20,061 nt of DNA from Candidatus Dormiibacterota bacterium (GCA_003170875.1 PMYJ01000095.1:1-20061), one strand, 5' to 3'; positions 6,179-15,662 are shown, counted from the stretch's first letter. The notes: generated by a model from the letters alone, not told the origin. Numbers and translations: made by a program.

Positions 6179-8524
6179 TTATGGCTCCGAAGCCACCTCC
6201 GCGTCACCCGCGGCCGGTGGCTGGCTGAGCCGGAGGACCAGCAGCGACCGCCCCTCGACCTGGAGACGCTCCGGGGTGCGGACCCCGCGGGTGCTGGGCT
6301 TCTCACCCGGCTGGGCGGTGTCGAGGATCACCTCCCACGTCCCGGGGGGTAGATCCCACTCGCAGGTATCCCCGGACGAGTGGAGGAGCACGGCCAGCGT
6401 GTCATCGACGATCCGCTCCCCGGTCGCCGTCCGGTCGGAGATCAGGCCCCCGTCGAGGATCATCGCGAGCGACTGCCGTTCATGGCTGCCCCAGTCCTCG
6501 TCGGTCATCTCCACGCCGTTGCGCCGCAGCCAGCGAACGTCCTTGAGACCTCCGCCGACGACCCGACCGGTGAAGAAGTGCTGGCGGCGGAGCGCGGGAT
6601 GCGCGGCGCGCAGGGCGATCAGCCGGCGGGTGAAGCCGAACAGCACCGGGTCGTCGTGCTGCCAGTCGATCCAGGAGAGCTCATTGTCCTGGCAGTAGGC
6701 GTTGTTGTTGCCCTGCTGGGTGCGGCCCACCTCGTCCCCGGCGAGGATCATCGGACAGCCCTGGGAGAGCAGCAGGGTGGCCAGGAAGTTGCGCTGCTGA
6801 CGCCGCCGCACCTCGTCCACCGCGGGGTCCCCGGTCTCGCCCTCGGTGCCGCAGTTCCAGGACCGGTTGTCGTCGGTGCCGTCACGGTTGTCCTCTCCGT
6901 TGGCCTGGTTGCGCTTGCGCTCGTAGGAGACCAGGTCGCGCAGGGTGAAGCCGTCGTGGGCGGTCACGAAGTTCATGCTGGCGCTCGGCCCACGGCCGTC
7001 GTCCGCGTAGAGGTCGCTGCTCCCGGTGAGACGGTAGGCGAGGTCGGCGACGCCGATGAGCGCGCCCCGCCAGTAGTCGCGAACGGTGTCGCGGTACTTG
7101 CCGTTCCACTCCGCCCACCCCACCGGGAAGTTGCCGACCTGGTAGCCGCCCGGTCCGATGTCCCAGGGTTCGGCGATCAGCTTCACCTCGGCCAGCACGG
7201 GATCCTGGTGGATGATGTCGAAGAAGGCGGCCAGCTTGTTGACCTCGTAGAACTGGCGGGCGAGAACCGAGGCGAGGTCGAAGCGGAAGCCGTCGACGTG
7301 CATCTCGGTGACCCAGTAGCGCAGCGAGTCCATGATCAGGCGCAGGGTCTGGGGTGCACCCGCGTTGAGCGTGTTGCCGGTCCCGGTCACGTCCCAGTAG
7401 TGGCGGCGGTCGTGGGGGTCGAGGTAGTAGTACGCCTGGTTGTCGATGCCCCGGAAGGAGAGCGTCGGGCCCAGGTGGTTGGCCTCGCCGGTGTGGTTGT
7501 AGACGACGTCGAGAAAGACCTCGAGGCCGGAGGCGTGAAGGGAACGCACCATCCGCTTGAACTCGACGACCTGGCCGCCCTCGTCGCCCGCCGAGGAGTA
7601 GCGGCCCTCGGGGGCGAAGTAGCCGATGGTGTCGTAGCCCCAGTAGTTGCGCAGGCCGAGCTGGTGCAGGCGGGCGGAGTCGATGAACGCGTGCACCGGC
7701 ATCAGCTCGACCGCGGTCACGCCGAGCGCCTTCAGGTGTCCGATGGCGGCGGGGTGGCCCAGACCGGCGTAGGTGCCCCGCAGGCGCTCGGGCACGTTGG
7801 GATGGCGCATGGTGAAGCCTCGGACATGGGTCTCGTAGACGACGGTGTCGGCCCACGAGATCCGGGGCGGGGGGGTCCCCGCCCAGTCGAAGCGGTCGTC
7901 GACCACCACCGAGAGCGGGACGTGACCGGCGGAGTCGAGCTCGCTCCGGGCGTCATCGGTCATCCGCCGGTCCCACTCGTAGCCGTAGACCTCGGGGCCC
8001 CACTCGATCGCGCCGGTGAGAGCCCGGGCGTACGGATCGGTGAGCAGCTTCCGGGGATTGAAGCGGCCACCGGCGGCCGGCTCGTAGGGGCCGTGGACCC
8101 GGTAGCCGTAGCGGGTCCCAGGACCGACCCCGAGCAGGTAGCCGTGCCAGGTCAGGTCGGTCCGATCGGTGAGCTCGTAGATCTCCCGCGTGCTCCCGTC
8201 GGGGTTGAGCAGCACCAGCTCCACCCTCTGCGCGTTGGCGCTGAAGAGCGCGAAGTTGGTGCCGTTGCCGTCCCAGTGGGCACCGAGCGGGAAGTGCTGG
8301 CCAGGCCACGGGTGGCCGGCGATCGGGGTCGCGGCCGGCGGAGCCGGCTTCGCGGCCGATCGAGGCGGGGTGGCGGCCTTTACCGGCCCCTGATCCGGGG
8401 CGGCCGACGGCGAGGGCTGCCGGGGACGCGATTCCACGTCGAGGACTCCAGCTGGGGATTGGCTCCCCTCGGGACGGCGCCAGTTCGCAACCGCCTCCGG
8501 CGGCCAACGATAGCGTCTCCTCAT
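6179..8524 (-). CDS. glgX: Glycogen debranching enzyme GlgX (GH13_11)
   Basis: Predicted cytoplasmic alpha-1,6-glucosidase removing short side chains from phosphorylase-trimmed glycogen. An N-terminal CBM48-like domain begins around residue 71 (HPWPGQHFPLGAHWDGNGTN) and is followed by the GH13 barrel. The barrel motifs are DVVYNH (339-344), DGFRFDLA with nucleophile Asp416, AEPWD with acid/base Glu452, and TAHDG with Asp524. From the ATG at 8524 the protein has 781 residues, longer than the usual 650-720, because of a Pro/Ala-rich N-terminal extension of about 70 residues. That ATG has no Shine-Dalgarno and lies only 27 bp from the divergent malQ start. A GTG at 8437 preceded by GGAG is a credible alternative start (752 residues). 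The frame stays open to 9481 inside malQ, but that part is antisense and not believed. Confidence 0.93.
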   Translation of the reverse strand: MRRRYRWPPEAVANWRRPEGSQSPAGVLDVESRPRQPSPSAAPDQGPVKAATPPRSAAKPAPPAATPIAGHPWPGQHFPLGAHWDGNGTNFALFSANAQRVELVLLNPDGSTREIYELTDRTDLTWHGYLLGVGPGTRYGYRVHGPYEPAAGGRFNPRKLLTDPYARALTGAIEWGPEVYGYEWDRRMTDDARSELDSAGHVPLSVVVDDRFDWAGTPPPRISWADTVVYETHVRGFTMRHPNVPERLRGTYAGLGHPAAIGHLKALGVTAVELMPVHAFIDSARLHQLGLRNYWGYDTIGYFAPEGRYSSAGDEGGQVVEFKRMVRSLHASGLEVFLDVVYNHTGEANHLGPTLSFRGIDNQAYYYLDPHDRRHYWDVTGTGNTLNAGAPQTLRLIMDSLRYWVTEMHVDGFRFDLASVLARQFYEVNKLAAFFDIIHQDPVLAEVKLIAEPWDIGPGGYQVGNFPVGWAEWNGKYRDTVRDYWRGALIGVADLAYRLTGSSDLYADDGRGPSASMNFVTAHDGFTLRDLVSYERKRNQANGEDNRDGTDDNRSWNCGTEGETGDPAVDEVRRRQQRNFLATLLLSQGCPMILAGDEVGRTQQGNNNAYCQDNELSWIDWQHDDPVLFGFTRRLIALRAAHPALRRQHFFTGRVVGGGLKDVRWLRRNGVEMTDEDWGSHERQSLAMILDGGLISDRTATGERIVDDTLAVLLHSSGDTCEWDLPPGTWEVILDTAQPGEKPSTRGVRTPERLQVEGRSLLVLRLSQPPAAGDAEVASEP

Positions 8525-8539
8525 ACCGATCCGCGGCGA

Positions 8540-8545
8540 TGATAC
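8540..8545 (+). promoter_or_regulatory. Possible -10 element for leaderless malQ transcript
   Basis: TGATAC ends six bases before the malQ ATG, the spacing expected if transcription began at or next to the start codon. No Shine-Dalgarno is visible upstream of that ATG, which fits a leaderless mRNA. The hexamer is a weak match and the idea is tentative. Confidence 0.2.
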
Positions 8546-8551
8546 GGGCCC

Positions 8552-10453
8552 ATGACCGAGCCGAGCCCGAAAGCCTGGGGCCTCCTGCCCCACCACGTCA
8601 GCACCGCGGGCCGCAGCAGCAGCGCGTCCGCGGAGACCGTCGGCGCACTGCTGGCCGCCCTCGGCGCCGATCGCCGCCGCCCCGATCCGGACGGCGACCG
8701 ACCGCTGGTCATCGTCCAGGGAGAGTGTCCGCGTCCAGGCGGCGACGGGGAGGGGAAGGCGGCGGCGCCGCCGGAGGTCGAGCTCGAGGACGGCTCCACC
8801 CTGGCCTGCGGTGACCGGCTGCCCGCCGACCTCCCGCTCGGGTACCACCGCCTCCACGTGGGGGGCCGGAGCCGCCTCCTGGTGGTGACCCCGCCCCGCT
8901 GCCACCTCCCCGCGCGGCGGGGCTTCGGCTTCGCGGTCCAGCTCTATGCGACGCGTTCGGCGGCGAGCTGGGGCATCGGGGACCTCACCGACCTCGCCGG
9001 GCTCGCCCGCTGGGCGGCAGGACTCGGAGCCGCGACGCTGCTGGTCAACCCGCTCCACGCCGGGCTGCCTCTGCTCCCCATCGAGCCCAGCCCCTACTTC
9101 CCCACCAGCCGGCTCTTCCTCGATCCCCTCTACCTGCGCCCCGAGCGCGCGGGAGGGAACATCGACGTCAGCGACCTGGCGGCCGCCGCTCGGCTGCTGA
9201 ACCGCGAGCACCGGATCGACCGCGACCAGGTCGCCCTGCTCAAGATGGCCGCCCTCGAACGGGAGTTCCTCGACACCGCCACCCAGGGCGAGACCGAGGC
9301 GGCGCTCGCAGCGCGGCCCCGGCTCCACGACTTCGGCCTCTTCTGCGCGCTGGCGGAGCGCCACGGGAAGGACTGGCGCGATTGGCCGCGCCCGCTGGCG
9401 CGGCGCGACCCCGCGGCGCTCCGGGCCGCGGCGGCAGAGCTGTCGGGGCGGGTGCGGTTCCACGCCTGGGTGCAGCTGCAATTGGACCGTCAGCTGGAAG
9501 ACGCCGGCGCTGCCCTACCGCTGATCCGTGATCTCGCCGTCGGCTTCCACCCGGGTGGGGCCGACGCCTGGCTCTGGCAGGAGCTTGTCGTCCCGGGGGC
9601 GACAGTGGGGGCGCCGCCCGACGCCTTCAACTCGCGCGGGCAGGATTGGGGCATCCCGGCATTCGATCCCTGGAAGCTCCGGGCGGCCGGGTACGACCCC
9701 TTCATCGAGACGCTTCGTGCCAACCTCCGCCAGGGAGCGGGCCTGCGCATCGATCACGTCATGGGGCTGCAGCGGCTCTGGTGCATCCCTGCGGGGGGAG
9801 GGCCGGCCGACGGCTGCTACCTCGGATACCCCGCCGGCGACCTGCTCGGCATCATCGCCCTCGAGTCGGTCCGCCACCGGGCGACGGTGATCGGTGAGGA
9901 CCTGGGAACGGTCCCCAGCGGATTCCGCTCGCGGCTGCGCCGGCGAGGCCTCCTGAGCTATGTGGTGCTCCTCTTCGAGGACCGCCCGCCCGCGCGTTGG
10001 CCCCGGCAGGCGCTGGCCGCGGTGACCACGCACGACCTGCCCACCGTCACGGGGCTCTGGGACGGCAGCGACCTGGAGGCGAGGCGCCGGATCGGGCTGC
10101 CCACCGATGGCTCCGCGACCGAGGAGCTGGCGGAACGCCTCCGCCGGGACGGCGGCCCGGCCCGCGACGCGGAGAGCTCGGCCGCCGTGCTGCACGCCCA
10201 CCAGCGCCTGGCCACCTCGCGATGCACCCTGCTCGCCGCCACCCTCGAGGATGTGGCCGAGGTCCGGGAGCGACCAAATCAGCCGGGCAGCACAGGAGAG
10301 AGTCCGAACTGGTCCTTGGCGCTTCCCCTGCCCCGGGAAGGCCTGCAGGAGCTGCCCATGGCACGGGAGCTGGCCCGGATACTGGCTCGCAAACCGGCGG
10401 GCCCGCAGCGCCCCGCCGGGCGAGGGCAGGGAGCTCGCTCTCCCCTGAACTAG
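8552..10453 (+). CDS. malQ: 4-alpha-glucanotransferase (amylomaltase, GH77)
   Basis: Predicted cytoplasmic disproportionating enzyme that transfers maltodextrin units between alpha-1,4 glucans and releases glucose. The 633 residues start with a roughly 115-residue beta-rich N-terminal domain, as in actinobacterial-type MalQ, before the GH77 barrel. Motifs are LYATRSAASWGIGDLTDL at 131-148, the donor-site PSPYFP region near 179-184, and DAFNSRGQDWGIP near 357-369. Catalytic residues are Asp401 (nucleophile in RIDHVMG), Glu449 (acid/base in GEDLG) and Asp495 (in THDLPT), corresponding to Asp293, Glu340 and Asp395 of the Thermus enzyme. It is divergent from glgX, 27 bp apart if the longest glgX start is used, so the two glycogen enzymes probably share a regulatory region. 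No Shine-Dalgarno is seen at its ATG. Confidence 0.94.
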   Translation: MTEPSPKAWGLLPHHVSTAGRSSSASAETVGALLAALGADRRRPDPDGDRPLVIVQGECPRPGGDGEGKAAAPPEVELEDGSTLACGDRLPADLPLGYHRLHVGGRSRLLVVTPPRCHLPARRGFGFAVQLYATRSAASWGIGDLTDLAGLARWAAGLGAATLLVNPLHAGLPLLPIEPSPYFPTSRLFLDPLYLRPERAGGNIDVSDLAAAARLLNREHRIDRDQVALLKMAALEREFLDTATQGETEAALAARPRLHDFGLFCALAERHGKDWRDWPRPLARRDPAALRAAAAELSGRVRFHAWVQLQLDRQLEDAGAALPLIRDLAVGFHPGGADAWLWQELVVPGATVGAPPDAFNSRGQDWGIPAFDPWKLRAAGYDPFIETLRANLRQGAGLRIDHVMGLQRLWCIPAGGGPADGCYLGYPAGDLLGIIALESVRHRATVIGEDLGTVPSGFRSRLRRRGLLSYVVLLFEDRPPARWPRQALAAVTTHDLPTVTGLWDGSDLEARRRIGLPTDGSATEELAERLRRDGGPARDAESSAAVLHAHQRLATSRCTLLAATLEDVAEVRERPNQPGSTGESPNWSLALPLPREGLQELPMARELARILARKPAGPQRPAGRGQGARSPLN

Positions 10454-10518
10454 CCTCGCCGACGTGATATGGTTGACGGAGCAACTGGGCCGAGGATGCC
10501 CCAACGGAGAGTCCCACG

Positions 10519-10752
10519 TTGACCACAGCGGTGAAACAGGCTTCGACACGTATCGACATCGAGCTGTTCCAGTGCGCCAAGGCGGAGGCAAGCCGCCTGC
10601 ACCGGCCCGTGTACATCGCGGGCGGCGAGATCCACGCCGAACGGCCTCCGCGGACCACGGCGATGGTGTGGCCGAATGGCAGCGTGACCTGGGGCAACCC
10701 CCAGGCTGCCAGCAAGCAGATCGACCGACGCCACCTCCCCCCCGCCGCCTGA
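10519..10752 (+). CDS. Small hypothetical protein, possible ribbon-helix-helix N-terminus
   Basis: A 77-residue reading frame with a TTG start and GGAG (10506-10509) nine bases upstream. Residues 9-28 (STRIDIELFQCAKAEASRLH) have the strand-then-helix pattern of ribbon-helix-helix DNA-binding proteins. The second half (residues 33-61, with MVWPNGSVTWGNP) looks like a short beta hairpin and is not one I recognise. No toxin-like partner lies beside it: the next gene is a convergent pilin. It is downstream of malQ by 65 bp on the same strand and could be a tail gene of that transcript. Two tandem GC hairpins follow immediately, the first with the stop codon in its loop. Whether it is translated is plausible rather than proven; GTG at 10531 is another possible start. 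Confidence 0.5.
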   Translation: MTTAVKQASTRIDIELFQCAKAEASRLHRPVYIAGGEIHAERPPRTTAMVWPNGSVTWGNPQAASKQIDRRHLPPAA

Positions 10753-10774
10753 GGCGGCGAGCGTCGCGGACGCT
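10744..10774 (+). terminator. Two tandem GC hairpins at the stop codon of the 77-aa gene
   Basis: GCCGCC-TGA-GGCGGC (10744-10758) has the stop codon as its three-base loop. It is followed one base later by AGCGTC-GCG-GACGCT (10760-10774). No T-run follows, so a classic intrinsic terminator is not certain; transcript-end protection or pausing is also possible. Confidence 0.35.
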
Positions 10775-10881
10775 CTACCGGGGAGGGCGCGGCGCTGGGC
10801 GCCTGCGCGCAGTGTCGGCCGCGGTCTGACGGGTTCGGGTCGAGGGGGCAGGTCGGGTGCGGCTGTGCCCACGAACGCAAG

Positions 10882-10910
10882 AGGGAGCCGCGGCACGGCC
10901 GCGGCTCCCT
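10882..10910. terminator. Strong 13-bp hairpin, probable bidirectional terminator
   Basis: Perfect 13-bp inverted repeat (AGGGAGCCGCGGC and its complement) with a three-base loop. It lies 20 bp past the stop of the minus-strand pilin gene and between convergent genes, where a shared terminator is expected. T-tracts are short (TTG on the plus side, CTTG on the minus side), as is often seen in GC-rich genomes. The rest of the gap 10775-10930 shows no further gene. Confidence 0.7.
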
Positions 10911-10930
10911 TTGCGCGTTCGGTGTGGTGG

Positions 10931-11116
10931 TCAGGTTCCCCCGAGGGAAGAACTGACGTTCGAGAAAAAGGTATTTGCCGACCGGCCGACGGCGAGAAGC
11001 ATGACGGCCGCGACGACAGCGATGAGAACGATGATGAGTGCGTACTCCACCATTCCCTGCCCTTCCTCATCTCGACGCCACCTGCGCCGAGGGGCAGTGG
11101 GGAGAGTTTCGCTCAT
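10931..11116 (-). CDS. Flp/Fap-type (type IVb) pilin precursor
   Basis: A 61-residue prepilin. A short basic leader (residues 1-19) ends in RRDEEG, followed by the cleavage-site and helix motif QGMVEYALIIVLIAVVAAVML. Cutting after the Gly leaves Glu at position 5 and Tyr at position 6 of the mature peptide, as in Flp pilins. A single hydrophobic helix and a short polar C-terminus complete it. The ATG at 11116 has a near-perfect Shine-Dalgarno, AAGGAGGTG (11124-11132), suggesting high expression as expected for a major structural subunit. No tad/cpa assembly genes, prepilin peptidase or pseudopilins lie in the window, so it would depend on machinery encoded elsewhere. The strong hairpin 20 bp downstream suggests a monocistronic transcript. 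Apparent mature size is about 42 residues. Confidence 0.88.
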   Translation of the reverse strand: MSETLPTAPRRRWRRDEEGQGMVEYALIIVLIAVVAAVMLLAVGRSANTFFSNVSSSLGGT

Positions 11117-11123
11117 GAGGCAC

Positions 11124-11132
11124 CACCTCCTT
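11124..11132 (-). promoter_or_regulatory. Near-consensus Shine-Dalgarno of the pilin gene
   Basis: AAGGAGGTG on the minus strand, seven bases before the pilin ATG. It is the closest match to the 16S anti-Shine-Dalgarno seen in this window. Confidence 0.75.
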
Positions 11133-11326
11133 CGTTCGGGCCCGGTTCACCTCCTGCTCACACCGATTGACGCGAAGAACTCCACTCTGCGGGGTGACGT
11201 CTCAGCATCGGTCGTACTCCACCGTGACGAGTCGGTGATGAACCAAGGGATCCCGAGCGATGGCGGGCGGCGCCGCTCGGCGCCAGGGCGGCTCGCCGGG
11301 GTCGGCGCCGCTCCTCCCCCCGACCC

Positions 11327-12265
11327 TCAGTCCCGGTCGAAGGTGCGACCGGCCCAGGCCACCGCGCCCACCAGACCGGCATCGCTCCCCAGCTGGGCCT
11401 GGCCCAGGCGGCAGCGGCGGAGCGGGGCGTCGAAGGCGATCTCGGCCATGGCGGCGCGGATCGGGGCTTCGAGAAGGTCGACGTGGCTGCCAACCCCTCC
11501 GCCGACAGCGATGGCGTCGGGGCCGAGGATGTTGACCAGGGCGCCGAAGGAGCGTCCCAGGGCCCGTGCCGCGTCGGCGAAGACGCGGTGAGCAAGCGGG
11601 TCGCCGGCCCGGGCCGCGGCGGCGATGGCGGAGGCATCGAGGGGGGTGGCGCCCCGCAGCTGCGACTCCTCGCCGGCGGCAAGGGCCGCAGCGGCGCATC
11701 GGGCGATCCCCGTTCCCGACGCGATCCCCTCCAGGCAGCCCGGGTGCCCCTGGCCGCAGAGCGGGCCGTCCGTGTTACAGGGCACGTGCCCGACCTCGGC
11801 CGCGGTGCCGGCGGTGCCGACCAGGAGGGTGCCGTCGATGATCACGGCACCGCCTATGCCCGTGCCGATGATCACGAAGACGAACGTCCGGGCTCCCCGG
11901 CCCATTCCGGCTGCCCATTCCGCGTAGCCGGCGAGATTCGAGTCGTTGTGGATGGCCACCGGGCATCCGGAGGCTGCGGAGAGCATCTCCCGGGCCGGGA
12001 GGTTCTCGAAGCCGGGGAGGTGGGGGGCGGCGAAGACCACCCCGCTCTCCGGGTCGAGGGGACCGGGGATGCCGATGGCGATGCCGTCCGGGGTGCCCCC
12101 GGCAGCGTCCCGGGCCGCCGCGGCACACGCCGAGATCACCGCCTCGGGGCCGTCTGAGGCCGGCGTCCGGCGGCGCACCACACGCTCCGCGTAGGTGGTG
12201 GGCCCGGTGGCGAGGGCTGCCCGGATGCTGGTGCCGCCAAGGTCGATCCCGACAAGTCGGGGCAT
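11327..12265 (-). CDS. ROK-family glucokinase
   Basis: Predicted cytoplasmic kinase making glucose-6-phosphate, 312 residues, typical for ROK sugar kinases without an N-terminal DNA-binding domain. The ATP-binding DLGGTSIRAAL lies at 8-18, the catalytic Asn107-Asp108 in HNDSNLAGYAEW, and IGTGIGGAVI near 133-142. The ROK zinc region has His160 in EVGH and cysteines 163, 170 and 177 (CNTDGPLCGQGHPGCLEG). The usual CxCG pair is altered here: a Gln stands where the second Cys normally is. ATG at 12265 is chosen because AGGAG lies seven bases upstream and the protein then begins directly with the family N-terminus. It follows zwf by 19 bp on the same strand, supporting glucose as substrate. Other ROK substrates such as mannose, fructose or N-acetylglucosamine cannot be excluded. 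Confidence 0.85.
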   Translation of the reverse strand: MPRLVGIDLGGTSIRAALATGPTTYAERVVRRRTPASDGPEAVISACAAAARDAAGGTPDGIAIGIPGPLDPESGVVFAAPHLPGFENLPAREMLSAASGCPVAIHNDSNLAGYAEWAAGMGRGARTFVFVIIGTGIGGAVIIDGTLLVGTAGTAAEVGHVPCNTDGPLCGQGHPGCLEGIASGTGIARCAAAALAAGEESQLRGATPLDASAIAAAARAGDPLAHRVFADAARALGRSFGALVNILGPDAIAVGGGVGSHVDLLEAPIRAAMAEIAFDAPLRRCRLGQAQLGSDAGLVGAVAWAGRTFDRD

Positions 12266-12284
12266 CACGCGTCTCCTGAGGTCG

Positions 12285-13742
<1,458 letters not shown>

Positions 13743-14006
13743 GAGCGGATCACGTGCACGCCCACCGGCGGCTTCCCATCATGTCTGCGCCCCAGGGCGC
13801 GACGATGCCGGGTCGACGGGAGGAGCGGTGTCAGCCGCGGGCACGAGGTCGGATTGTAGTGGAGGCATGGCGCCGTCCACGGGGAAGGCCTCCGGCGACG
13901 CGGCGCCCACTCTCCGGCCGCCGGGGTGCAAACTGTGGCGGCCTGCCGCTCCACCTGTGAAGATGCGGCGTCACCCGTCGCCGGATCACCCAGAGGAGCG
14001 CCTGCC

Positions 14007-14687
14007 GTGGATCACGATCGGACCCAACCGGACCTCGTCGCCGCCCGCACCCGCCGAGCCAGCTGGGATCTCGAGGAAGTCCTGGGGATCGGCCTCATCG
14101 TGGCGATCGCCCTCCTCGCAGCTGCCTATGTCGCCGCCGGGATCATGGAGGCAGGAGCCTCGCCGGGGCCAAACCAGATCGAGGCAACGCTCCTCTACGC
14201 GACCGAGTGGGTCTCCCCGTACATCGTCCTCTTCCCGCTCGCAGCGCTCGCCCTCACGGCGTGGTCGGTGCGCCGCCACTCGTCCGCTCCGGAGAGGGCG
14301 ACACAGACCGCGGGAGCCATGGAGTCGGACGGTGCGACCGACCCCGGCCTGGCTCACCTCTCCCGCGCCCGAATCCTGATCATGATCGCGGCCGTCGCGC
14401 TGGTTCTGATCGCCGGCGCTGCGATCGGGGCGCTGGTCAGCAGCATCCTGCTGATGACGCAGAACGAGTTGGGAGGCAACCCGGTGTGGGCCTCCGAGGC
14501 CCAGACCCTCGGCGTGGTGGCCGCCGCCCTGCTGCTCGCCGGCATCGGGCTCGCCTGGACGGTTCGCCTCTGGATGCAGACGTCGGAGCTGCCCGCCGGC
14601 GATGAGGAGGAGTGGGCGTCGGAGCCCGGGTCGGAACTCGGGTCAGAGCTCGCGTCGGAGCCCGCGGCGACCACCGTTCCCGAGTAG
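14007..14687 (+). CDS. Hypothetical four-helix membrane protein
   Basis: No family recognised. The 226-residue product has four hydrophobic segments at about 25-47, 66-87, 121-150 and 166-190. A polar cytoplasmic or external loop lies at 88-120, and an acidic C-terminal tail (194-226) contains short SE(P/L) repeats such as SEPGSELGSELASEP. GTG at 14007 is chosen because AGAGGAG (13992-13998) lies eight bases upstream; the frame stays open further 5' but without a signal. It is divergent from zwf and convergent with ispE, so it is probably a single-gene transcript. The spacing of hydrophobic segments resembles no transporter known to me. Membrane location is well supported; function is unknown. 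Confidence 0.65.
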   Translation: MDHDRTQPDLVAARTRRASWDLEEVLGIGLIVAIALLAAAYVAAGIMEAGASPGPNQIEATLLYATEWVSPYIVLFPLAALALTAWSVRRHSSAPERATQTAGAMESDGATDPGLAHLSRARILIMIAAVALVLIAGAAIGALVSSILLMTQNELGGNPVWASEAQTLGVVAAALLLAGIGLAWTVRLWMQTSELPAGDEEEWASEPGSELGSELASEPAATTVPE

Positions 14688-14744
14688 GCACGGTTGCCCG
14701 GTCGCAACCAGGCCACCGCAATCCGCCTCTCGGGCCTGATCCGC

Positions 14745-15596
14745 TCAGGCTGCGACGGTCCGGCACGCCCGGGCGGCGAACCCCAGGTCCCGAGCGCGGG
14801 CGGCGACCCCCTCGGCCTCGCCGCGCCCCGCGCCAAGGGCAAAGACGGCGCCGCCGCTGCCGGTCAGGTGCCAGGTGGTCCCCGGCATGGCGCCCCGCAA
14901 CCTGAGGAGACCGGCGGCAAGCTCCGGATTGGCACGGCAGGCAGCCGCCTCCAGGTCGGAGCCGCACAGCTCAGGGGCGACCGGCCGCCCCTGGGCCAGC
15001 AGCACCGCCAGCGTCTCGGGCCGCGCGGGGCCACGCCATTCGTCCGGTGTGAGCGCCGCGAAGGTGGCCGCGGTGCCGCTGCGCCCGGCGACGGCGACGG
15101 CGAGGTCGAGGGGAGGGTGCAGGATCGGCTCCAGGCGTTCGCCAGCCCCCCCGACCAGGAGGCTTCCACCGGCCAGACACGCCGGCACGTCGCTGCCCAG
15201 CGTGTCGGCGAGCCGGAGCATCCCGATGTCCCACGCGGAGCTACCCGCCCCGCCGAGCAGCCGGAGGACGGCCGCCGCATCCGCGGAGCCACCACCGAGG
15301 CCGGCGGCGGCAGGCAGCCGCTTCTCCAGGCAGAGCCGGACGGCGCCCGCGGGGCGGCTGGGGAGAACGGCGCGGGCGGCCCGGAGCACGAGGTTGTCCT
15401 CGACCGGGACCTCGGCCGCGGTCGGGCCGGAGACGGTCAACCCGATCTCCGCAACCGCCCCACCGACCTCGACCCCGACGAGATCGTGCCAGTCGAGGCG
15501 CACGACGACCGAGCGGAGCTCGTGACGGCCGTCGAGGCGCTGCCCGACCACGCTCAGGGCGAGGTTGAGCTTGGCGTAGGCGGGTGTGAAGATCAT
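14745..15596 (-). CDS. ispE: 4-diphosphocytidyl-2-C-methyl-D-erythritol kinase
   Basis: Cytoplasmic GHMP-family kinase of the MEP (non-mevalonate) isoprenoid pathway, phosphorylating CDP-methylerythritol at the 2-hydroxyl. The product is 283 residues from ATG 15596, the usual size. Motifs are AYAKLNL at 6-12 with active-site Lys9, the glycine-rich ATP loop PAAAGLGGGSADAAA at 95-109, SDVPAC with catalytic Asp136, and a C-terminal LTGSGGAVFAL at 244-254. The frame remains open to 15698, but the extra residues do not match the family, and they would cross the rpsT promoter region. No good Shine-Dalgarno is visible before the chosen ATG. It is divergent from rpsT, with 120 bp between the starts. 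A homologous neighbourhood of ispE is variable, so context adds little. Confidence 0.93.
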   Translation of the reverse strand: MIFTPAYAKLNLALSVVGQRLDGRHELRSVVVRLDWHDLVGVEVGGAVAEIGLTVSGPTAAEVPVEDNLVLRAARAVLPSRPAGAVRLCLEKRLPAAAGLGGGSADAAAVLRLLGGAGSSAWDIGMLRLADTLGSDVPACLAGGSLLVGGAGERLEPILHPPLDLAVAVAGRSGTAATFAALTPDEWRGPARPETLAVLLAQGRPVAPELCGSDLEAAACRANPELAAGLLRLRGAMPGTTWHLTGSGGAVFALGAGRGEAEGVAARARDLGFAARACRTVAA

Positions 15597-15643
15597 GGGA
15601 AGAGAGATTCTGGGCGCCGGACCCGGCTGTGCCGGAGGGCGAT

Positions 15644-15652
15644 TGCTATACT
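15644..15652 (+). promoter_or_regulatory. Extended -10 promoter of rpsT
   Basis: TGCTATACT is a close match to an extended -10 (TGnTATAAT). No clear -35 stands 17 bases upstream, which is usual for extended -10 promoters. Transcription would begin near 15658-15660 and give a leader of about 58 bases before the S20 start codon. Confidence 0.5.
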
Positions 15653-15662
15653 CCAGGCTCCC

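Noticed and set aside
6380..8542. Long plus-strand open frame (720 codons) antisense to glgX
   Set aside because: It mirrors a clear GH13 gene with complete catalytic motifs, has low-complexity Val/Asp/Gly-rich translation and no recognisable domain; such antisense frames are expected at this GC content.
8525..9481. Upstream extension of the glgX frame to a 1100-residue protein
   Set aside because: The extension is wholly antisense to malQ, which has intact GH77 motifs; the added residues resemble no GlgX domain.
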